64,000 nucleotides of DNA. It comes from Musa acuminata AAA Group (lineage: Eukaryota > Streptophyta > Magnoliopsida > Zingiberales > Musaceae). The notes under the pieces were generated by a model that was not told the origin of the DNA, ran no database searches, and saw nothing but the letters and a program-made list of their open reading frames with translations. The stretch spans positions 4,517,001-4,581,000 of the forward strand of contig NC_088357.1 of assembly GCF_036884655.1 (NCBI RefSeq). Reading direction: 5' to 3'. Every line of letters begins with the position of its first letter. Position 1 is the first letter of the stretch. Position numbers and translations under genes: made by a program. This document shows, one piece after another, positions 11,041-24,407 of this stretch.

Positions 11041-12534
11041 TACTAAGGTGTCTAGATCATCAAAAAATTTTAAATTCTTTGGATTTAGTAACGAAATTGA
11101 TATATTTCTACATCTAAAAATAAAATAAATCATTCTTCTGTTTGTTTGAATCTATGAAATTAAATCAGATAAAGATCTATGACTATCATACATGATATAT
11201 ATCATTTATTGAAGCTTACCACACTTTCGAAATATTTTTCGATATAATACCAGAGCAATGATTTACCAACAGCTATATCTTCCAATGATATGATACGAGC
11301 AGGTAATTAAAGAGGTAGGCCAAAGTACCTTGTTGCATGTGGTCACGTTGAACGTTAGATACATGTGGAAGATGTCCATGGTCCGTACTAAGAGCGACAT
11401 GGCCTCGTCTTCAGGCTTTTGTTGAGGTGCCAGGGGAACCTTGGCGTTTCCTGGGGTCTGGCATGAGCTGGGTGATTCCTCCTCTGCACCTTCCTTCAAC
11501 ATCAAGAATCCGTATCCGTGAGGCAAATGTTACTGCTTGTCTGCTAGAAGAAAAGAAAAAGACAAATAGCAGCAAACAATAAACTTATCGTAACTCTTTC
11601 GCCATTCATTCCCCGCCTGAAGGTGCAGGTCTGTACCCATTAACTGCAACTGTTGCTGGGAAGATTCTTGCTCTGTCGATTATAATCAACTGCACAGACA
11701 TCAAAACAACAACGCACTGTAAGAAATATAAGGAGTTCTGAATCAAGAAACTCATCTGCAGTTGACACTATAACTTGCAATTGATGAAGACAAGATGCTT
11801 TGCCCTGCTGCTCCTCGCCATCATGTAGCAACTCGGAGACCATTTACCATCGGAGAATAGTTTAGGCATCAGGTATGCAGATTCATGGTGGCAAAAGTCT
11901 AGCAAACAAGACAACCAAAAATACTGCGAACCAATTGCATGTGTCTGGTGCACTTCTTGCCGACACCTGCAGGTAATACATTGTCAGGGGAGTAGCAGTT
12001 TCTACTGTCTCGGACGAATTACCTTCATCCCAGAAACATAACGATATAACATGAGTACATATACAAGAAAACTGGTAAATCACATATATTTTTTTTCCCT
12101 CACCGACTCGGCCAACCTTAACAACCTCTTCCTCTATTACATTGTCATGTACTCAAATGCCAGATTTCTGATATGTTGCTAAGCATTACAATGTACAGCT
12201 GTCTTATGATCCAAGGAGAAAACCAAACCAACCAAATATTGAAAGAAACAAAGAAATATTTAAGAGAAATGAAAAGATACTACTTAATTTTAATCCTCAA
12301 TCACTTGAAATCGAAGCAGGTTTCAGTATCAAACCCAAATAGAATTGGGTTGATGCACCGTCGCAGTTTACCATGACTTCCAGAGTGAGACCGAGAGACT
12401 ATCATGCACCTCCATCCACTACCATGAACAAGCTGCCCACCACACACAGCAATGGTTCTTTTCCTCCCATAGCTCAACAATAGGAGTCAGAACGTTGCAG
12501 AAGCCATTAAAAGGATCATAAACACAATTCCTGA
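11041..12534. other. Intergenic region with unassigned minus-strand open frames
   Basis: Downstream of the receptor kinase. On the minus strand 11263-11526 encodes a polar peptide (KEGAEEESPSSCQTPGNAK and so on) that reaches an AACAAG|GTACTT donor-like site. Open frames of about 60 residues lie at 11640-11843 and 11883-12083. None resembles a family I know and no joined model is convincing. They could be untranslated exons, a non-coding transcript or chance. Sequence nearest 12535 is probably the kinase 3' UTR. Confidence 0.4.
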
Positions 12535-15500
12535 TCAGACATCACTTGAAGTATAATCGAATGACTCTGTTGTTGAATTGGTGTTATCGTATCGCCATCT
12601 CTTGAGTCTTTCGGTCAGACTCAAACTCGGCTCACCATCATCTTCAATGGCACAGTTGGTGGGCCTCCACTGTTCAACTAGGGGAGCTACCCTATTGACT
12701 GCATGGCTCATGTCAGGCCTCTGATAAGGTTCACGGGCTGTACAGTGCCAAGCTAGGTCTGCAACTTCCGCCAAGCTCTGATGAGCTTCTTCATCAAGCT
12801 CAAGAATTTGATCCACCATGGCGTTCAAAAATTTGTTCTTTTCATGGGAAAATCCCCTACGGAATAATGCCACCAGATGGCTATCTTCAGGTGGGAGCGA
12901 CTCATCTAGTACTTTTCTCCCAGTAATTAGCTCCATCAATATCACACCAAATGCATAAACATCAACCTTGGTCGACACCTTTCCAGTAGCTGTTAGAATA
13001 TTGCAGCTCAGGATCAATAAGTACACAAGGCAAATACAAAATAACCTGAAGCTCAAACTTTGTTCAGTAAAAAGAATCAATAGAGAATTGTAGTAATTGG
13101 GCTTTCTGTACGGTGATTTCCTCTGCTATTTTACCTTAATCTCACTTTCATACTCTCATAATTTTTTGCCCTTCTAGAAGTATCCTAGATTGCATTACTT
13201 GTTTTGTAAGTACATTGCTCTCTCTGATTCATGTAATGACCAAGCATTATTCACAGTTTTAGTTAAAAAGGGAGACAATTCAGCTTATCAGCAAGTAGCA
13301 ATCCAGAAAAGCCATAAAACAAATTGTTTCAGTAATTAATAGCATCACATAAAATATCAGTCTCCAATATCAACTAATATAACTGCTACTTCAAACATTT
13401 GATGAGAATAGGCACAGGAACATGTCAAGAAAACTTGTGCTGTTCAACCAAGAGAGGGTTGTGATGTACACTTATCCCTGTTGTAGAACTGCTCCTTCCA
13501 CACTTGGACCAAATAGTTTGTTGTCTTCAACTTTGAATCCTTAGACAATTTGGATATATTGATGTCACATAACATGAATAGCTTCTAATTAAAAGCATCT
13601 TCTTGTTCACGTTAATCAAAGTAAAAGAATCCTTTTTTTTCTCTCAATCTCTGATCCAAGAAATAGATACTTTTGTTTGTGTCTATCAAAACTTTGGCTC
13701 CCGGATTCTTGTCAACATCTTGTCTTGAGAAAGATCCAAGAGGAATATGTAGAATGAGCCAAAATTAAAATCATTATTATTCAAAAGGATCATTGTTTGT
13801 GGATTTATTAGTTATTGTTTCTAGCCAATATCGCATCATTCTGTTGCTAAAATTTTCAGATTTCATATTTATTTGTATATATCGTCAGATATGCTTTTGA
13901 GTTTCCATATATTCATTGTGACATTTCTCAATATGATTAGGCTGATTATTTGTGTACTTCTAAGCAGTTGAAAATGTTCAGACATATTGCCTAAAGTTCC
14001 AAACTAGATTTGACAAGGTTCTTAAACACTGAACCTAAGAAGAACTATGAACCTTCTTTACTAATCAGAACAAGTCTTTGAATTGATATACTTGAACCAA
14101 CAGTTAATTCAATATGCAAATTTGCAAAAAGAAGAACAACATATGGCTTTTTAATTAACAGTCTGAGAGAAAAAAAGTATAACAGACTTACTAGCATACT
14201 CAGGAGCAAGATACCCAAATGTCCCTGCTAATCGTGTCATCATGGACTTCTGATTGTCATCCGCAAGCTTGACCAACCCAAAATCAGAAACCTTGGCCCT
14301 CAAGTCCTTGTCCAAGAGTATGTTAGAGGGCTTCAGATCTCTGTGAATGAAACTTTCTTGAGCCAAACTATGCAAGTACTCGATCGCTCTAGCAACATCG
14401 AGAGCAATCGTCAGCCGCTGCTTCCAAGTAAGTGGTGGTTCGTGTCTGCTCTGCCATTCAAACAAGTGATCCCCCAGTGTACCCCCAGACATGTATTCAT
14501 ACACCAAAAGCCTCTCTTGAGCATCATCACAGTAGCCAAGAAGTGTGACCAAGTTCCGATGCTTAACCTTCTTAAGAACATCAATCTCTGCTTTGAACTC
14601 CTCCTGCCCCTTCTTACCCATTAAATCACACTGGTTTCTCTTCACAGCAATCAGAGTCCCATTATGATCCCCTTTGTATACAATACCAAACCCACCCCTG
14701 CCCAACACATTATCTTCGCTGAAATTATTAGTAGCCCTTCGAAGGGATTGGATTGATATGTGCATTCCTTGAGCTTCAACCATGTAGGAGCCAGTGCTCC
14801 CGGTGCTGCTTTGGCTGTAAAGCATCCCCAAGCCTCCACCATTGCCGTTCATACCACCCACCCCTATACTAACTATCTCTGGCTCGTTTGGAGGGGTTCC
14901 CATCGGAACACGGCCAAATTTCTTTTCCTGTTTCTTTTTATGATAATGCATAAACAATGCCACTGAACAACCAACGAGAACCACCACTGCCACGATTATG
15001 CCAGCAATCATGGCTGCTGATGACGACTTCGATCCACCGGAGTTACCACTGCTGCCGGATGTAGAACCAGGCATCCCGCTTGAAGGAGAAGAAGAGCTTC
15101 CGCCGCTCGAGTCTGAGTCACTTCCTAGCTTGGTGTTGCCATCCAGCTTGAGCGTGACGGAGCTGGAAAATGCCGGTATCTTTCCTGAGAGGCTGTTATT
15201 GCTGACATCCAGCAACTGGAGCTGCGGGAGCTGCGTCAAGCTGTCTGGAATTAAGCCGGTGAGGCCGTTGTTGCTTAGATACAGCTGACGCAGAGCGGTG
15301 AAGCTAGCAAAGGCCGGCGAGATGACACCGCCAAAGTGCTGGCTCCCGAAATTGAGGACGATGATGTCCTTCTGCGCGTTGCAGGTGACGCCCAGCCAGC
15401 TGGCGCATGGGTCGTTCCCCTTCCATGACTTAGCGAGCACGGCAGGGTACCCGAACCCCTCGGCGACCGCAAGCAGCGCCGTGACACGAGGGTCGCACGG

Positions 15501-16517
15501 GCTGTCGCCGGAGTTGCAGAACTGGTTGCCCTTGTCGATGTCCAGGGTGACGGATTTGCTCGAGAACTGCGGGAAGGGCCCCTGGAGCAGGTTGTTCGAG
15601 AGGGTGGCGTTCCTGAGGGTGGGACAGGCGGTGAGGGATGGCGGGACGACGCCGGTTAGGGCGTTGTCGCGGACATTGAAGGACTCGAGGGCGGTGAGGT
15701 TGGAGAGGTCCGGGATAGGCCCCGTGAAGCTGTTGGACTGAAGCCAGACCATGGTGAGCTGCGGCATGGCGGAGAGGACGTCGATGCGGCCGGAGAGCTT
15801 GTCGCGGGACTGCTGGTTGTTGAGGAGTAGCTGCTGCACGCTGGAGCCGGCGAGGGAGGACGGGAGGGGGCCGGTGAGCTGGTTGTAGGAGAGGCGGAGG
15901 ACGTTGAGGTTGGGGAGGGAGCCGAGGAAGTCGGGGAGGGTCCCCGAGAGGGAGGCGTTGGAGGCGGAGAGCTTGGAGAGGCCGACGGCGGCGGCGAGAT
16001 CCTGGGAAAGGTTCCAGGGGGCGAGGGGGAGGTCGTCAAGGGAGATCTCCTGGAGGGCGGAGAGGCCGGCGAAGAAGGTGTTGGGGAGTAAGTCGAAGGC
16101 GTTTCCGTCAAGGAAGAGGGACTGAAGGGAGGCGAGGTCGGGGAGGAGGGGAAGGGGGCCGGACAGGCGGTTGCGCTGGAGCTGGAGGGAGGCAAGGGAG
16201 GTCAGAGCGTTGAGGGAGTCTGGAAGGGTGCCGGAGACGCCGCGCGAGGCGAGGTTGATGCTGGAGACGCGGCCGGCGGAGCAGGTGACGCCGTCCCACT
16301 CGGGGTCACAAGGGTCAGAGCCGGTCTTCCAGCTGGAGGGCAACCCCGAGAGGGCGCGCGCCAGGTCCGACATGGCCTTGGCGTCCGGCGAGGAGGAGGA
16401 GGAGGGCGAGGCCGCGCGGCATCGCCGCACCAGATCCAACGCAACGAGCAACATCACGAGGTGGAGAAGACGGGGGACGGCGGCGCCTACAAGGCATTGC
16501 TTCCTCCTCTTCGCCAT
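12535..16517 (-). CDS. TMK-type leucine-rich-repeat receptor-like kinase
   Basis: Plasma-membrane receptor kinase of the TMK group, which in Arabidopsis acts in auxin-related cell-surface signalling and growth. Two exons, 14192-16517 and 12535-12989, join in phase inside the APEYA/TTGKVSTK segment to give 926 residues, normal for TMKs. It has a signal peptide (about 1-35), a Cys pair with the SDPCDPEWDGVTC motif (67-79), leucine-rich repeats to about 325, the typical non-LRR island with paired cysteines (331-379), further repeats to about 450, a Ser/Gly-rich stalk and a membrane helix at about 502-523. The kinase is complete: GRGGFG 606-611, Lys626, HRD 725-727 (an RD kinase), DFG 745-747 and APE 771-773. 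The ATG at 16517 is chosen because it begins a signal peptide. The open frame upstream of it runs through (GATCGA)n and (CT)n leader repeats and is probably untranslated. The 1.2-kb intron splits the activation segment. Confidence 0.95.
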
Positions 16518-16590
16518 CGCACGAAGAAACCTAGATCTCGATCTCGATCTCGATCTTGATGGTGTGTCTGCGTCTTTGGTCTCCGTTCGG

Positions 16591-16595
<5 letters not shown>

Positions 16596-16628
<33 letters not shown>
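16596..16628. repeat. (GA)n microsatellite in receptor-kinase leader
   Basis: A perfect GA run on the plus strand is a CT-rich tract on the transcribed strand, about 80-110 bases before the start codon. Such pyrimidine tracts are common in plant 5' leaders. A short GATCGA-type hexamer repeat lies between it and the ATG at about 16530-16560. Confidence 0.8.
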
Positions 16629-16629
<1 letters not shown>

Positions 16630-17104
16630 CCGATGAGGCGGTGGGGAAGAAACAAAAGAGAAACAATGGGGAAAAGGTGACGAGGGAGAGAGATGTGTGA
16701 CGAGCGACAGAGGTTGTGGTTGGCAAAGCCGCGTGGTGGCCGAGGCAACGGAGTAATTTTAGTTTCTACCTTTTTCTTATTTTTGATATAATTATACATA
16801 AAAGAAATTTTAATTTCTCCTTTTTTATTTTTGATATAATTATATACACAAGAAATTTTATTTTATTTTCCTCCTTCATCCTAAATTAAATTATGTCTTA
16901 CAATTTTAATATTATTTATGATCATTTAATATATGATGAAAATATTATGATCGATCCTATATAACAACTATATCAGTTCTGTTGAAAATCTAGTTTTGAA
17001 TTTTAACAAAAGACATCTATTTTTAAAATAACAGTATTTTGTTTTTTTCCCAAAAGAAATTGGCTCTCCTTATATGACTAAAAAAACCAAAAGATCTACA
17101 TTTT

Positions 17105-17137
<33 letters not shown>

Positions 17138-17717
17138 CTTCGATAATGTTTTATACAGTAGTAATTTTGGTTTAAATATTTAATCTAAATACTTGTATTT
17201 TATTTTTAATGCCTCTTTTTTTTTGTATTTATCTGTGAGGAGCCGCCGTTGAGTAATTGGATGGCAGCGGCTTTTGGGGGGGCTGTGTTTGGCCCCCTGT
17301 CTCGACCCAGGAAAGAAACCTTATCTGTGTTCCGCTCAACCCTCTTTTCTCAGGTGGGACCCCGAAGATTCCTCGGGACCCACAGTGACAGCTCAGTGGC
17401 ACGAGAATGAAAGCCGAAGCGTGCATCACCCAAACCAGGTGATCTTCCACACTGCAGCAAAACTAAACAAGTAGTTAAACTAATGTTTCTTAAAATAAAA
17501 ATAAGTGATAATGATAAAAATATATTCACCCAATCATCACTCATGGCAACATAATTAGCATAAAAGAATAAGACCCCACTTAATAATCCAACCAAGTAGA
17601 AATCAGTCCAATATAAAATATCAAAACATATATTATTTGTATCGTAAAATATTCTATGATTGAATCCATTCTAAAACATTGATCATGATAATCGAGATTA
17701 GTTAATGCTTACTCAAA

Positions 17718-18070
17718 ATTCTTATTTTTCATTTCACTAGTGCGTCTAAGAAATTTTGATTTCTGTAAACAAGTATTTGATTGAATATTCGAGACATTCT
17801 CACTTCTTGTGCACATAGATTTAAATCAAATCGAGTTAGTCTCGTCCTCAATGACATCTTCATTTCGAGATCGATTACATAAAATTCTTATTTTTCGTTT
17901 TGAGATCAACAAGTACGTCTAACGAACAATGTTAAAATCCTCATTCGATTACAACTTTTGCATAGGTCAACATCTTATTCAATATTCGAGACGTTCTCGA
18001 TTCTTTCAAGACTTCTCATGCACATGGGTTCGAATCAAGTCGAGTTGATCCTATTCTCATCGACATCTTT
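17718..18070. repeat. Degenerate tandem duplication
   Basis: The words ATTCTTATTTTTC (17718 and 17884), AATATTCGAGAC (17784 and 17981) and GCACAT..G..T..AATCAA..TCGAGTT recur in the same order, giving a diverged unit of about 165-200 bases. No coding content. Confidence 0.5.
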
Positions 18071-20258
18071 CTTGTCAAACAAAACAATATTTTGAGAGCT
18101 ATTATACTTTTAAATAGATATAAAAAAATTAAAAAAATATATTCTAGCAAAAGATGGATCTAAATTTAAATTTGCAAACCAAATAAGTTTTTTTTCTCAT
18201 ATATATATAAACATAGACGAATGATATTAAATCATATAAAGCATAGGAAATATTATTTCACATTATTATGTTTTTATAAAATATATATATTATATAATGA
18301 AGGAAAGTCTTTCTCCACTAAAAAATAGTTCACAAATATAAATATATAAGTATGTATATAATGAAAGTTTCCCCTCCACGAACACAATAAGAAACAAAAG
18401 GAATTAACATGAAAAGTACTATCCACTAGTCTTGAAGTCAAAACGAGCAACAGTGCATTAATTAGCCGAAAAATACTATACAATAAAAATACGACACGTT
18501 ATACCTCCCATAGAATTATTATTTTGAGGACATCAAAATTCGTGGCTTCTCGAGGATCTAGAAATATGTAGAAGGTTCTGGAATGCATGTCCAAGTGACA
18601 CTTGCAATGTCATCTTGATGTTGGTGTCATCGTCTCCAACGCAATGGTCATGTCTCTATCACTTTCGAAATAAGATATTAATCAACTTAAATATCTCAAT
18701 GTAGATATCGAAAGGTAAGTATCGTCACAAATTTTTCATGAAGAAAAATATAGGCATATTTTTTATGATATATAAAAGTTGGGTTTAGCTTTTTAGGCTT
18801 TTCCCCTCCTTTCATATATTAGATATTTATCATGATAATATATATGCTAAAATTATGTCAAACCTTGGTGTTTATAAATATATACAAAATCATAAAAATC
18901 TACAAAAAATATATTATATAATGATAATATTCCTGTGTTATACTCATGTACTGTAACAATATTGAAACTATGCTAAAGCTTCTCATTCTTTGTATATATA
19001 TATATATATTGTGAAATATAGGAAGCTTGGAGTTTAAGTTTGGGTAACTCGAAGAAAATTTATAGTTCATCGAAGAATTTTATTTTATTTTATAGATGAT
19101 TAATTATTATTATGTGTTTTATTAATTTTGTAAATAAAAATCATCTCAATATTTGGTTTGATTCAATTGGATTGAACACAAGCAGCTCAATCAACAGTTG
19201 TGAGTAGGTAATAATTTCCATTTTATCACCTTTGCTTGCAAGAAAAGTTGAGTTGAAACTGAGGACTTTTGTCTCCAAAGGGATGAGAGAGGCGTGTGAG
19301 TTTGACTGAGGAAGTGATTCCTTACAAGGCATGCATGACTTGCACACACACACCCGCACACTAACAATCACAAAAGCATGGTGTCAACGATCCATCTCAC
19401 CTAACTCACATGGGATCAGTTGAATTGTGTCTCTTCATGATCATCTAAGGTTGGCAAATGCCTAATTGATGTCTTGGTGTGGTGGGAGAAGGCATCATGT
19501 AACATTTTACAGCTTAAAGATTGACTTTTTTTTATAATGTAATGAATATAGGATGTTTCTTTTTTTTGAAAAAAAATCCACATCTTAGATTTTTTTCCCG
19601 ATATTATTTGTTTATTTTTATAATATTCGTAAAAAGCTTTTACATTTCTCATATGTACTTAAAATGTTGTATTATAAGAAAATAGACGTTTCGTTTCAAG
19701 TCTCGGTCGATCGAATTCATCACGAGTCGAATCGAATCGATAACGATGTATTTGATTTATCGAATTGATTAAAATATTTTTAAATTAGTTTAAATCTATA
19801 TTAATTACAATCATTAATTTTATTATACAAAATGAGTCTTAATTATTTTTATTTTTTAATTGAATCTTGAATGGTTGACATGTTCCCAACTATAATTCGA
19901 TAAAGATGATATTTGATCTCAGAACCTCTTGTGAATATTAATAATATAAAAGATCAAATTATGAGAGTATGATGAGTTTACATACAAGTCATCGACTGAG
20001 TTCGAACCATTTACATGTTTGGATCAAACTTGGATCCACACAACCAGAATAATTAGTCGGGTGTCTGTTCAATGGACATTAGATTGCACACTTTATGGCT
20101 CTGACTTTGCATTACTAACCTGTTGACTCTAGAAATCTTCGACGTATCTATACAAATCCCTGTGTTCTTCACATCTCCTACCTTCCCAATTGCTTTAACG
20201 AAAGCTTTCTGGCCTTCCAATCAAATATATCTGTCACCCATTTATTGACAACTACGTT

Positions 20259-20290
<32 letters not shown>

Positions 20291-21534
20291 TCAACGGTTA
20301 GCGGGGGTTTAGCTGCGGTTGCCCACATGCACACGCCACGTTCCCGTAAACCCGCCGCAACTTCTTACGACTTACGTCATCGTCTCGAGATGGTCGTCGG
20401 CCTTTTATTCTTTTTAATTTGAATTTATTTACTATGATATCTGATTTTTTTTTAATTTATTTAATTTTAAATTAATTAATTATATATATATATATATGTT
20501 TAAATCACGTTAGATTAATTAGGATGTCAATAATATCTTCTTATAGTAATGTGATTTACTTTATTTTATTATTAAAATTTATATGTATATTGTTGGAGTT
20601 GATGAAGCTAACAAGGATGGCATCCTAAGACAATGCCTAAGTTGTATGAACTTATAATGTTGAGTAGTTGCTCTTCTTGTTTGTTTTTGTTGCTTTCGAT
20701 CTTGATTGTTAAATATACTTGAGACTTGAATTTAATCCGAATCTAATATTAGAGTTGTATCCAACAGTCAAAACACTTGATAGACAAAAATATACGCTAG
20801 CATTCACGGATCAAAGGATGCACCAAAGATAGCATTTGATAGTGAGTTTTTGAATCGAAATGGAGAGTTAATTTGTTAGACGATTACGTATAATATGTTA
20901 TCGGATTATCCACATGCCACTCTCCTCTTATCAACTTTGAATGATGCTCCTTTTTATTTTACTATGTTACAAGTATAACTATTATGTTGTTAATCAAAAT
21001 TCTCCAAATCCTAAATATTCTTCATTTTGATATGAATGGTAATCTTAATTTGATGATCGCATGTCGATTGAGTATTGGTCTTAGCTGGCTAAGCATCGAC
21101 ATTGTTGACATCGAGCCTTGATGTCATAGCCTCAAAATCCACGTGACAACTATAGATTAAGTTAGATTATATATCTTTTCGCCATCAAACCTCCCTCCAC
21201 TTACCTTAAATATAAATATCTTATAATTATAGTTAGAATTATAAGTATAAAAATTATAATCATATTTATATTATTAAAAAAATTAATATCAAGATCTAAA
21301 ATTAAGTAACCATATATTGAAGTTTAAATATGCATATTTTTATCTAATTTGTAATTTCGTTATTGTACGATAAAAAAATATAATAATAATGATATGTAAT
21401 GAGTACTAGTATTTTTTTTTTATAATTATCCTTTCATAAGATATAAAATAGGAACTAAGGAAAGATGAGAAAATATAATAATTAAAGAGAGACAAAAAAA
21501 GATAATTTAGATATTATCAAGTCCTTTATCTATT

Positions 21535-21925
21535 CATAGGTGAGAGACGAGGGCATCAGATAAATAATCAAGAGAATCATATTATAATTATATTTTTATT
21601 AATTACAATTTAATTAAATCTATAATACATCTTGCCTAACATAATATAACAAATGAGTGCAACTAAAAATAGAAATACTCATCAATTCAAATATTGAATT
21701 TAGATAATATCCATAATCTCTAGGATGTGGTAGGTGAGAGCAGAAAGCATTGAATAGTTAACAAGAAAGTCTCTCGCATCAAATTCATTTCTTAAGAAAT
21801 CATATCATAATTAATTTTTTTAATTGATCAATAATCATAATCAAAGTTTTGATATATTTTATCCAATCAAATAAGACTAATGATATAATAAGAATGAGTG
21901 CAACCAAAAATAGATACACTTAAGT
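21535..21925. repeat. Degenerate tandem duplication
   Basis: TAGGTGAGAG followed later by TGAGTGCAACTAAAAATAGA (about 21653) recurs as TAGGTGAGAG followed by TGAGTGCAACCAAAAATAGA (about 21894). The spacing of the second word is about 241 bases. Confidence 0.5.
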
Positions 21926-22697
21926 CACGGAAAATCTAAAGTTTGGCTAAAAAGCAATAGAACAAATTATTTCTTTGACATTTTCAACCTACTTATATTA
22001 GGTTTGGACAATCTTTCGAGTGAATTTGGGATAAGTCTGGAAAGAAATTTTTTTTACAATATTGATATTTTGGTATGATGAATTTTTTTTTTACAAAATC
22101 TTATCCGAAAAATCTTAAGAAGATATCCGATAATTTAGAAAATTTTGGGATCAATTTTTATTTTCATCATTTTTTTCTTTGCAAAAAGAAAAAAACTTTT
22201 GAGATATCTTCGATCAATGTCTCGACCAGTGTCAACTACACCTACTTCCACTTTAAATGACTTATGTAGTTGGGCTTAGGTTCCACTTCAAACAGCTTCT
22301 GATGCAAACCCATATAATTGGGCTCGCCGTGGGTTCGCCTTCCTTAAGTAAAATATACTGCGTGTAACCCAAACTCTTACTATTATTATTACTATTACTA
22401 TTATTATTATTATTATCCTTATCCATGCGTCTCTCAAAGCCCATCCCTTTCTTCGCCTCCAATGATTGATCTTGGAAATCTCACAATGTCCATCAGTAAC
22501 TATATGGTTTATGGGGTGGCATTAAAGCTCCCTCCACAATTCACTTCTCCTCTCTCACTCGCTCGCACTCTTTCCCCGACGGTAAGCTAATTCCCGTGGC
22601 AGGTTTCTGCTGGCAGAGGGGCACATACGGCTCCTCCTCTGGCGTCCAAAGCCCCGCAACCCCTATCCACCTACTGTGCTACCTCCTCGGCTTCCAG

Positions 22698-22807
22698 CTC
22701 TCTATACATACCCAGAGGTCAAAAACTCTCCCATCTTTCACTTCTCTTGTTCTCTCTATTCTTCTTCGTCTCCGTTCTTGTTCTCTCTATACATACCCAG
22801 AGGTCAA
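22698..22807 (+). repeat. Direct 25-base repeat in the bHLH leader
   Basis: The 25 bases CTCTCTATACATACCCAGAG plus GTCAA occur at 22698-22722 and again exactly at 22783-22807, separated by pyrimidine-rich sequence. Both copies lie within 165 bases upstream of the bHLH start codon, probably in the 5' untranslated region. Confidence 0.8.
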
Positions 22808-22861
22808 GACCTTGTCTTTACCAATTTCTTCCGCTTGTCGCGGTGGTTCCCCTGCTCAGGA

Positions 22862-24407
22862 ATGGAAAAGGAGGGATTTTTCGCCGTGAACTGGCAGCCG
22901 AAGATGTATTCCGGGTCCGACGGCGATCAATTGCCGCATTCCTACCTCAGCCTTAGCTGGGGGCAGCCCATGTGCCACTGCCGCGATACCCACTTGGAGT
23001 CGGCGCTCAGCTCGCTCGTCTCGTCGCCGTCGTCCAGCACGCCTGCCGGCAACGAAAGCGTCGTCGTCAGTGAGCGCAGCGGCCGGCTCTGCAGCATCTG
23101 CAACTCCGGGGAGATATCCCCTCCCTCGCGGTACCAGAGTGCTAACAACACCTCGTGTTACAGGACGCCGCTCGATTCCCCTCCGAAGCTCATTCTTTCC
23201 ACGATGGGTCACCAGCAGCGGGGCAGGGCACCCCTGCCGATGCCGGGGAATCAAACGGCGGCCGAGCAATTCGCGCCGTTCACAGCCGACTCGGGATTCG
23301 CGGAGAGAGCCGCGAGGTTGTCGTACTTTGGAGCGACGAGTGGCGGCGGTCTTGGGGCCCAATTCGGCCTCGCCGAGGCTGTAAAGCTGTCGAGGGTCTC
23401 AAGCAGCCAGTCTCTGATCGCAGCCAGCCGGCAACAGATGGGAGCTTCGAACAGCGGCAAGGAGGCACCAATGACGGACGCAGAGAGATCGAAGACGGAG
23501 ACAAGGTTGAAGCTTGGTGGTCGGACGTCAGGATCTTCGACGCCAGACGAATCGTCGTCCATGTCGGATAGGATGACGACGAGCAGTGCAGAGACCAACT
23601 CGAGGAAGCGGAAGTCAGCTCCAAAGGGGACACCTTTAACATCCTCCAACACGAATCCTCTCAAGGTATGCCTCGAGCTTGACTCTTGCACCACGTAAGT
23701 CTCTGATCGAGCACTAAAAAGCCAAGAATTCTCGGTTTGCAGCTGAGCGAGGTGGGAGATTCCGATACAAAGAGATGCAGACCAGCTGAAACCAATGCGA
23801 CGGCGGTCGAGCCAAAGAAACAGAACAACAGTGCGAAGCCTTCGGAGCCCCCCAAAGACTACATCCATGTCAGGGCGAGAAGGGGACAAGCCACCGCCAG
23901 CCACAGCCTCGCGGAGAGGGTGAGCAATCGAACACTTCTTTCTACGGTGATCAGCCTCCTCGTGGCATCAAGTTTGATATTGTCTTCTTCCTCGATTTAC
24001 CAGGTCAGAAGAGAGAAGATCAGTGAGAGGATGAAGCTTCTGCAGGATCTTGTGCCGGGCTGCAGTAAGGTAACAGATGCTTAACCAGTTCTTGCATCAA
24101 GATGAAGTCCTGACTCCTTAGAATCTTAGGCAACCGGCAAAGCGGTAATGCTGGACGAGACCATCAACTACGTGCAGGCATTGCAGCGGCAAGTCGAGGT
24201 AGGATCATAGAAGAGAGTCAATTTTCACTTCCCTCGGTGAGCCACTTCGTCATCTGTACTAATGCTGTCACGTTTCAGTTCTTGTCGATGAAGTTGGCGA
24301 CCTTAAATCCCCAACTAGACTTCTCATGTGGTCAGCAACCTCTGGGGATCCCTCTTGAGAGCATGGTGGCCAATGGATCTGATGTACATGGATCCCTCTT
24401 CGGATAG
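22862..24407 (+). CDS. bHLH transcription factor, bHLH62/78-like
   Basis: Nuclear DNA-binding regulator of the CIB/bHLH62 class, which binds E- and G-box sites as a dimer. Exons 22862-23665, 23743-23919, 24004-24069, 24130-24198 and 24279-24407 are all GT-AG and in phase, and give 414 residues. The basic-helix-loop-helix spans about 314-372 and carries the H-E-R contact residues H322, E326 and R330 in [18 protein letters not shown]. It is followed by the [20 protein letters not shown] second helix. The upstream part is Ser-rich with a basic RKRKS patch before the first intron. The start MEKEGFF (22862) is the first ATG in frame and fits the family. The end is odd. After [15 protein letters not shown] only about 28 residues remain before a TAG at 24405, while relatives usually continue longer (see findings). 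A 3' splice form or a frameshift could alter the last residues. Downstream it converges on the kinesin gene. Confidence 0.9.

Larger units (their letters stand above)
16660..22540. other. Long AT-rich gene-poor region
   Basis: I found no supportable gene in about 5.9 kb. Microsatellites include (AT)n at 17107-17135, (GA)n at 20259-20287 and (TTA)n at about 22381-22416. A GC-richer patch at 17230-17460 and another at about 20290-20400 have no recognised content. Degenerate tandem duplications sit at 17718-18070 and 21535-21925 (listed separately). Confidence 0.65.

Noticed and set aside
16518..16799. In-frame upstream extension of the receptor kinase
   Set aside because: It translates simple repeats (GATCGA and CT runs) and would bury the signal peptide; it is 5' leader.
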